Assembly: GCA_907163375.1 (NCBI GenBank) | Contig: CAJQUW010001686.1 | Coordinates: 62,001 to 126,000, forward strand | Length of the DNA stretch: 64,000 nt | Source: Prostheceraeus crozeri | Taxonomy: Eukaryota; Platyhelminthes; Polycladida; Euryleptidae | Reading direction: 5' to 3' | Shown: positions 48,701 through 58,300 of the stretch, piece by piece | Numbering within the stretch: the first letter of the stretch is position 1 | How the letters are laid out: each line of letters opens with the position of its first letter | The notes under the pieces: model-generated | What the model was told of the DNA's origin: nothing | Seen by the model: the letters and a program-made list of their open reading frames with translations, nothing else | Database searches by the model: none | Translations under genes and position numbers: made by a program

Positions 48701-51700
48701 ATTCCATGATGTCATGAAATTATCATGCCAATTGTCTAATGATGCTATAAGGAAGATTGACTTTAGTTTGCTGCATCTCGTTGCGATTAGTATTCTGTAC
48801 CATATTTACAGTAATTTTATAAATGTTTGCAATTCTTTGACAAAAATGATGTAGAAACATATTAATATTTCGACCATCTCTGATGTGGCCATCATCAGAA
48901 TTCTGTATTTCCCTAAATCATAGGCTTTTACTGCACTATACAAAATTCAAAACTTTATGCTAAAGGTCATACGGAACGAAATCAAAACACTTGTAATGTT
49001 GGTTACTTATGCATGATATGTGTATGCTACCTGTAAAAGTCAGTCATGTAGTCGTGGCAGTAGCACCTTCAGTTTCCCCAAATGTCTTACTTTTGGAGTA
49101 TTTTTGAATGTTGAGTAATGCAGAGAATGAATGAAATTCGGTTCTGTATTTGAATAAATACATGAAAGCTTTAGTGTCAAGGAATGTAACCCTAGCAACA
49201 CCGGGCTCTAAAGCGCATGGATATCCGGTGGGGGAGGGCTGCTCCTTAACTTTCGAAGTATTGATCCGAATCACATGAAGCTATCAGTGCAACATATTTC
49301 AATTGATGGTCAGGAACAGGAGGGTGTTTTTCAGAGACATTGTGAAAACAATTTTTGAGTTTCTCTCCTTCTTTTATAATGACCGAAATAAAATGAAATA
49401 ATTTACAATCCTCGTTCGCAAACGGCCGGCGCTTCGTGCCACGGACACTTCTAAGGGCCAAGACTAAAATTGGCAGTATGACACAGCGTGTTAAATAACA
49501 TGGGTGCCAATTGAAGTGGAGTTCTTGAATGCTGTTAAAACTGTGGGAGGCTCATATTTTCCGGTTTAATAGGGAGGTCGAAGGTGTCTTTATGAGACGA
49601 CTTCAGTCAACCTTAGCAATCGATAGCACTTTTACAGCTCTTGGTCAATAAATATCAAGATCAAAATTAGGATCATGTTAATGTCACAGATAACTCGTGC
49701 ATTCTTCAAACCATGTTCTATAAAGTGCATTTCTTTTATTCTGTATTATCTAAATCACGCCTGTGTTCGTTGCTACCTTTTATAAAACAGGAACAGCGTT
49801 AGATCCTGACCGATGTAAAAAATCGCTGCATAATTACATTTAAATCTATAGACTAGGAAACGGTCCGAGCAAGTGCGAAATTATTCGGAAAGTAACGCAC
49901 AGAGGCGACAGTACACTATGCTTATTATTATGCTTGTTTATTTTTAACAACTGATTGAAGAGTCTAGGAGCGCACAGGTGTTACTAATGAGTTTTGATCG
50001 TAGATCACACTGTTTTATCAATTTATTTAGTTTGCGATTACACGTATCACTTATAAAATTTATCTTACAGGGAACAAAGTCATTGTTACTTATTTTAGTT
50101 TGTTATTACTCGATTTAGTGAGCTATCTCCACGATTAGTGAAGCCGTTCTTTTTGAATCTATTGATTGAGTTTTGAGAGAGCTTCGTCTTTTTTGCTTTG
50201 GGTCGGAACGCATTTCCTGGCCCGACATCATTTTTGGCTATTTTTAATATAGTTGGTTTTGGCATGGTGAGGCAACCAGCTGTCTTTATTTAGAGATATG
50301 CCGGATGGCATGTTTTTTACGTACCATTCTTTTTTTATTCTATCTTATTTTTCTATTTTTCATTTTTTTTTTTTTATTTATATCTACACATTAGATATTT
50401 ATCTTTTTTTTTTTTTTTTTTTTTTTTCTTATTTTTTTTTTTTTTTTTAATTTTATTCCTTTTTTTTTTTCTTACTTTTTTTTGAATTTTCATTTTTCTA
50501 TATTTTACTTTATATTTTTTATTTTTATTCTTCGTTTTTTTTTTTATTTTCATATTTCTTATTTCTCATTTTTTTAGTTTCATTTTTTTTTTTCTTTTTT
50601 TTCATTTTTTATTTTTTTTATATAAGTATTATTTTTTTTTTTTTTTTTTTTTTTCCTTTTTTTTTTTTTAACTTTTCTATTTTTTTTTTTGTTTTTTTTC
50701 TTGTTATTTTTTTCTCTTTAATTTTTTTTTTTGTTTTTTTTTCTTCTTTTTTAATTTATTTTTTTTTTTCTTTTTTTATATTTTTTGGTTTTTTTTTTTT
50801 TATCATTATATTTTTTTTATCTTCTCTTTCTTTTATTTTTTTTCATTTATTATTTTTTTCTATTTTATTTCATTTATTTTTTCTTCACATTTTTTTTATG
50901 TTCTTTTTTTCTTTTTTATATTTTTTTTTTTTTTCATATATTTTTTTTTTATTTATTTTTTATCATTTTTTTTCTCTATAACTTCTTTTTTTTTTGTTTA
51001 TTATTTTTCTTTTCTTTCATTCTTATAGTTTTTTTTCTTTATTTCCTTTCAATTTCTTATTTATTCTTTTTATTTTTTTTGTCTTTTAATTTATATTTTT
51101 TTGTTTTTTTTTTCTATTTTTTTAAAGTTTTCTATTTTATTTTTTTTTTTTTATTTTTCTCTTATTTTTTTTCTTTCTTCTTTTTTCTTTTTTTTTTTTC
51201 TTTTTTTTATTTTTTTTCATTCATTTTTATTTTTTTAATCATTTATTTTTTTTTCTTTCCCATTTTTTACTTTCATTAAATATATAAATTTTATAAATGC
51301 TTTTTATTCCTGCCTTTATATTTAATCTTCTTTTTTTTTTTTTTTAGTTTTTTATTTATTCTTTATTTTTTTTTTTTATTTTTTTTATTCACTCTCTTAT
51401 TTTTTTTTTACATTATTTTTTTTTTTTTTCATTCTTTGTTTTTTTTTCTTTTTTTCCATTTTTTTTCTCTTTAATTACCAAATACATCATTTTTTTTTTC
51501 TTTTTTTTTTATTCAATATTTTATATTTTTTTTTTTTTCTTATTCTTTTTTTATTTTTTTTTTTTTTAATACTTTTTTTTTTGCGTTTTTTATTTTTTTT
51601 TTTTTCTATTATTTTTTTTATCTTATTTCTATTTATTTATTTTTTTTTTTTTCTTCTTTCTTTTATATTTTTTTTCTTGTTTTTATTTCATTTTTTTTTT

Positions 51701-52345
51701 TTTTTTTCTTTTTTTTTTCTTTTTATTTTTTTGTTTTATAGTTTATTTTTTTCTTTCTTTTTTTTTTTTTTTTTTGTTTTATTTGTTTGTTTTTTTTTTT
51801 CATTTTTTTTTATTCTTTTCTTTTATTTAAATTCTTTTTATTTTTTTCTTTTTCTTTTTTATCTTTTCTTTTTTTTTTCATTTTTTCTTTTTTTTTTTTA
51901 ATATCTTTTTTTTTTTTATCTTTTTACATTTGTTTTTTTTTAATTTTTTCTTTATTCATTTTTTTTGTTTCGTTCATTTTTTTTTTTTTTTGTTGTTTTT
52001 TTTTGTCACATATGTTTTTTAAAATTTTTTTTTTTTTTTTATTTAATTTTTTTTTTTATTTTTCTCTTTTTTTTAATTGATTTTTTTGTTCATTTTCTCC
52101 ATTTTTTTTTTCTATTTATTTTTTTTTCTCGTTTTCAATCTTTTTTTTTTTTTCGATTTCTTCTTTTTATATTTTTTCTTTTTTTTATTTATTTTCATGT
52201 TTTCTTTTCTTTATTTTATTTAATTTTTTATTTTTAATATTTTTCTTCTTTATTTTATTATTTTTTCATTTTTTTTTCATTTTTTTTTTTTTTTTTCCAT
52301 TATTTTTCTTATTTTTTATATCTTTTTCCCATATTTTGTCTTTTT

Positions 52346-52376
<31 letters not shown>

Positions 52377-55300
52377 CACTTTTCTATCCCATTTTTTTTT
52401 ATTTTGTTTTTTTTTTATATCTTTTCTTTTTTTATAGTGTTTTTGTATATTTTTACATTTTTTTGCTTTTTTTTTATGTTTTTTTTTTTTCCATTTTTTT
52501 TTTTTTTTATTTTTTTTTTTTTTTATTTTTTTCTTTTTTTGATTTTTATTTTTTTTTTTCTTTTTTTCTATTTTTGTTTTTCTTTTTTGTCACATTTTCC
52601 ATATTATTCTTTTTTTTTTTTTTTTCCAATTTTCATTTTTTCTTCTATTTTTTTGATGCCTTTTTTATTTTTTGTTTCTTTTATTTTCAATTATTTCATT
52701 TTTTTTTATTAATATTTTTTTTTTCATATTTATTTATCGCCATTTTTTCTTTCTTTTTCTTCCATTTTTTTAGTTTTTTTTAGTTTTTTTTTTTTTTTTT
52801 ATTTTTTTATTCTGCATTTTAATTTTATTTATAATTTTTCTCTTTTTTTTCATTTTTTATACCATTTTTTCATTTTTGTTTTTTTTCTTTTTTTTTTATT
52901 TTCTTTATTTTTATTTTTTTTTTCGATTTTTTTTTCTTTTTCCATTTGTTTTTTCTTTCATTTTTTTTTTTCATTGTTCCCATTTTTTTTTTTCTCCTTT
53001 CTTTCGTCTTTTTTTTTTTTTTTTTATTTTTTTTTTTTTTTTTATTTTTTTTTTTTTATTATAATATTTCTTCTTTTTCATTTTTTTTTTTATCTTTTTT
53101 TTTTTTTTATTCTTGTTCCATTACCTTTTTTTATTTTCTTTTTTTTTTTTTTTCATTTTTATTTTTTTTGTACTTTTTTTTATTTACTTTTTCTCTTTTT
53201 GTTTCTTTTTTTTTGAATCATTTTATTATTTTTTTTTTTTTTTTGTTTTTCCTTTATATTTTATTTTTTTTTTTTTTTTGCTTTTTTTCTTTATTTTATT
53301 ATCTTAATTTTCTATCTTGGTTTTATTCTGTTTCCATTTGTTTTTTTTCATTTGAATGTTTTTTTTTTTTTTTATTTTTTCGTTTTTTTTTTGTATTTAT
53401 TATTCTATTTTATTTTTTTTTCTTTTTTGTACCATCTTCTTCTTTCATTTTTCATTTTTTTTTAAGTTATGTTTTTTATTTTTATTTTATTTTCTTTTTT
53501 CTTTTATTTTATAATTATTTCTTCTTTTATATATTTCATTATTTTTTTTTTTTTTTTATAATTTTTTCTTTTCTTTTTTTTTCTATTTTTTTATAATCAT
53601 ATTATATTAATTACTATCTATTTATAAATTTTACCTTTTTATTATTTAATTTTTATTATATATCTTTTTTAACCTTTTACGCCTTTTTTTTTCGATTTTA
53701 AATGTTTACTAATTATTATGTTTAACATATTATAGACTTTTTTTCATTATATTTCTTTCTTTTTTTTTTAATTTATATCTTTTTTTTTTTTTTCCATTAA
53801 TTTTGTTCGTACTTTTAATTTTGTTTTATTATTTTCGCCATAATCTATTATGTACACCTAGGAACAAAAAGGCTCTTGATAATTCCTAAAAAATGGAATT
53901 TCAGCTATAATTTCCCCATATACTCTATCTGGGTAGATACGATAGACAGACCATATATCACGAGCCCATTTAAAACGAGCGTATGCTACACGAAGTATCA
54001 ACATTTATCAACACTCGTATTCAACTCGGTTGTCACCAGGCATAAAATTTACGATAGAAGTCCCCTAAAGAGGCCTGTTTTTGAATCTTTTAGGATGTTA
54101 GCATTGGGATAAGCAATAATAGCATCGAATATAAATGGTACGGTTAAAAAAACATGCACTCCGGGCATAAATCTCTAAATAAAGACAGCTGGTTGCCTCA
54201 CCATGTCAAACCAGACTATATTAAAAATAGCCAAAATGATGTCGCCAGGAAATGCTCCCGAACCAAAGCAAAAAAGACGAAGCTCTCGGTCAAAACTCAA
54301 TTCATAGATTCAAAAAGAACGGCTTCACTAATCGTGAGATAGCCACTAAATCGTCGTAATAAAACTAAATAAGTAACAATGACTTTGTTCCCTGTAAGAT
54401 AAAATTTTAAATAAGTGATACGTGGTAATCGCAAAACTAAATTAATTGATAAAACAAGTGTGAATCTAACCGATCAAACTCTATTGAGTAAACCTGCTCC
54501 TACTCTTCAATTCAGTTTGTTAAAAATAAACAAGCCAAATAATAAGCATAGTGACTGTCGGCCTCTGTTGGGCGTTACTTCCGAATAAAGTTTCTGCAGC
54601 ACTTTGCTCGCCCGACCGTTTCCTATTCCTATAGATTTAAATGTAGAATTTATGCCAGCGGATTTTACATCGGTCAGATACCTAACTCGTCCGTTTTTAT
54701 AAAAGGTACAACGAAAATCAACAGGCGTGATTTAGATAATAAGAATAAAAGAAATGCACTTTATGAACATGGTTTGAAGAATCACGATATCTGTGACATT
54801 AACATGTCTAATTTTGATCTTGATATTATTGACAGAAGTAAAAGTGCTATCGATTGCAGGTTGACTGAAGCTCGTCTCATAAAGACACTTCGACCTCCCA
54901 TTAACCGGAAATATGAGCTCCCACAGTTTTGACAGCATTCAAGAACTCCACTTCATTGCCATGTATTTAACACGCTGTGTCATACTGCCAATTTTAGTCT
55001 TGGCCCTTAGAAGTGTCCGTGGCACGAAGCGCCGGCCGTTTGCGAACGAGGATTGTAAATTATTTCATTTTATTTCGGTCATTATAAAAGAAGGAGAGAA
55101 ACTCAAAAATTGTTTTCACAATGTCTCTGTGCAACATATTTCTCTGACGATGATGCACGGAGCTCACTGAAAGTACTCGGAACTGTAAAAGTAGCTTTTG
55201 TTTGCCAACATCGGGCTCAGGGATTTCGTCTGAAACAAGTAACAACATATTTTTAACACGTGAACTTAGTTCACATTGTTCAGTGTACTTTAACTCGCTC

Positions 55301-58300
55301 ATCTGTGTACCATAAGTTAGAAATTCTAAATACTACATTGCCAAATTTTGAAATTTCTTGAAATTTTACTGAGTTTTAATGATAAATTACCTTTATGAAT
55401 GCTGTTTTCCGATGTCAAGCGATTGAATGAACTGAGATGTTTCCTATGATACCGACTTATTTGATAAATTGAACCATTCCTTTGTGGGATTATATCGTGC
55501 TCTTGTTGATCCTCAGTAACTAATAGGACTTAATAATAAGATAGGAAAATATTATTAAAGATAAATAAAGTTATCTGAAAGAATGCTCTATTAAAATTGT
55601 ATATTTTCCGTATTTTATGTTATCATCCTGTGTTTGATTTTGACCGTGCATGATCCTGAGGCGTTATGACTAACTTCACGGCTCTATCACCCTGTAAATG
55701 GACTTGTAAATGAAAAACATGATTGCCAGTTATTTTTATGAAAATATAAATCGCAACCAAGCCAATACTTGTGCTTGCAATTCTCATGAAAATAAAAAAC
55801 TGATTTCTGATTATGAGTACGAAAAGAGGTTGATGGATTGATTTGTACAAGTAATGCTTGCAACTCATCCACATGAAATTTGGAAGACTTTCCTCCGACA
55901 GTAATCATTCAAAAGTAGCTGTGAAATGGTATTCTACAGTTCTAAGTAACTTCAAATGTGATTTTAAAGAAGTAGCACTTTCAGATGCCCACTCCACGAT
56001 TTTCTGTCCATTTTCCCCGTGTCACGAGTGTTGTAAAAAAGAATTCAAGTGATTAGAAAGATGATTACTTGCATGTGTCATTATTACTATATTTTTTTAA
56101 TGCGTAGCATTTGCATGACATTTGAATTTCCGATACTTATTCGATGTCTATGGTTAGGTACAATTGATCATCATAGAATTCACAAACACGTATGTATTTT
56201 AGTGGCAAAAGTCCGATCTGAGAAGAAAACACTTTCTAAATGGTTCATGAATTTTACCTTCCAGTGGACCGAATCCAATGATTTTTGGCCATTAGGCCGT
56301 TGAAAATGCGCAAAAAACTAAAAGTCAGAAAAGCATAGATTGGGCGGTTTAGATTTTTAGAAGTTCATGGCAAAAGTGTGATTGGGAGAAAACGCCCCCT
56401 ACCTTTGCCCTATGGATAGAGGTAAGGAGAGCCTAGGAAAGGTTTAAGTCAAAATAAAAGCGATTAAGGGCCTACGTGCACTGGCCGCCCATTGTCGCCA
56501 CGGTCATAAAAGTGGACGACCACAGCACAGCGGTGACAAGATGAACAGACTTTTAAGTAGGTTATCTCCACCGGCTGATTTCGGCACTTCAATAATTTGC
56601 CATCGTATTCATCTCATATGATATCCCATATTGCTGAGCCATTTTCTATTTCCATCATCAGTAATTGTATGCACAGCTTCTCGACTTTCACGTATACACA
56701 AATCGTCGTATGAACTTCGATCAATGAAGTTGTGAACGAGAAATGAAGATGTAGTGTGGTAGCCACGAGGTAGACACAAGGTCGCGCTCTGTCATTGACT
56801 AATGTAAGAGCATTTTGGACATCACAAGAAATTTCTATGTCCACTGTGATGACGAAGCATTCTTGTTGATCGCCGCGACCAAGTCACCCAGTGCGTGGGG
56901 GCCCTAAAAACGATGTTAGAAATGATAACTCCTACTTACAAAACTTCTAATCATTTCAGCACTGAGCCACCTTTGCGTAAGCTGCTGAGGTTCCTAAGGA
57001 TTCAAAGAAGTTGAATGTACAAATGCATCTGTTGTATCGCTCCTCTTTGCATTTCCAGGTCACCGTTTTCTGCTATCACGGAATGTGAACGATTGCGTAA
57101 TGATATCGTCATCAAGGCATTTGACATCAACACTAATGTCCAGGTCTATCTAGCACGCGCTCAATCCAATCAAACAGTGAAACCCAACATGAAAGTTGCC
57201 CTTCAATCTCAAGTAAATTGAAGATGATAACTGTACATAAACACATCCATTTTATTCATGTCTTCATTCTCTTCCAGTCAGCAAAACTGCGAGATGTCTG
57301 CATCAAATTCGTGCGGTCGTCTAGAGAGCCTCTCGTCTTTACTCCATGTTTGGTGGAGCACGTTCATATCATGAAGAATGAGAAGGAAGACTTGGTAGTT
57401 CTCATTTCATCTCATATATTACATGAAGGCTCATATGAGAATGTGTATCGGTTTATGGGTTGATACAACACATCAACTTGCCAATGTCGATGTGAATAAA
57501 TGATGAATCATTAAAGAATTTACTGAGTTAGATTTGTTACAGATAGTTCAACCATCGTTTCAAGCTTGAGTGGTTTCGATGTGCGGATTTCTCCCAACCA
57601 GAATTTGAATTGCACAAGACATAATTATTATGTGACAAGTATCATATTATTCATCATATGAAACAAATCATAACCTACATGATTGTCTCAAGCAGAAGGC
57701 TTCTTGTGGTTTCAGTTTAGTCAAATGTAAAGCAATGTGTGCATAATCCTCTTGTATATTTGTTGGCTAAAAATGAAGGTAAACTTTCACTGCACACCTT
57801 CACGCTCCCTCGAGCGAAAATTGCTATGATATACAAGGGAAATGGTCAGAAAGTTTCTGGTTGTCCCATGGCTTTTAGGCTGTCCTACTGTCATTTTGAA
57901 CCATTAAATCTACAAAAAGACACTGCTATAACTTTAACTATGCTGAAGTTACCTACATCTCTGGGATTGTTCCATCAATTCATTCTAAGTCAAAGAGTGC
58001 TTAAAGACATAACTTTCGTAAAGATATAAAATGATTATTTGGAATCATTACATATATATATATATATACCGTGCTTAATGATTTGTCTGCATCTTCTCAA
58101 AACTTAATTTTTGGAGATTCAGATAGGAAGTTCAAAAATTTATCGATGAAATTTATGCGTTTTAGAAGGCTAAATGGCCGTATGCAGTATCATTTAACTT
58201 TCAGTAATTCACTATTTTTGCTGTCATCTTCAATAGTCTTTTAGCTTTCTGGAACCCTAGGTTACTACTAAAGCGTTAGTGTTGCTTTACTAGACGCGTT

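Noticed and set aside
50785-53596. Several long open frames (up to 216 codons) in the T-rich tract
   Set aside because: They translate to Phe/Leu/Ser/Tyr strings produced by a stop-poor T-rich sequence. No domain, start context or codon pattern supports coding.
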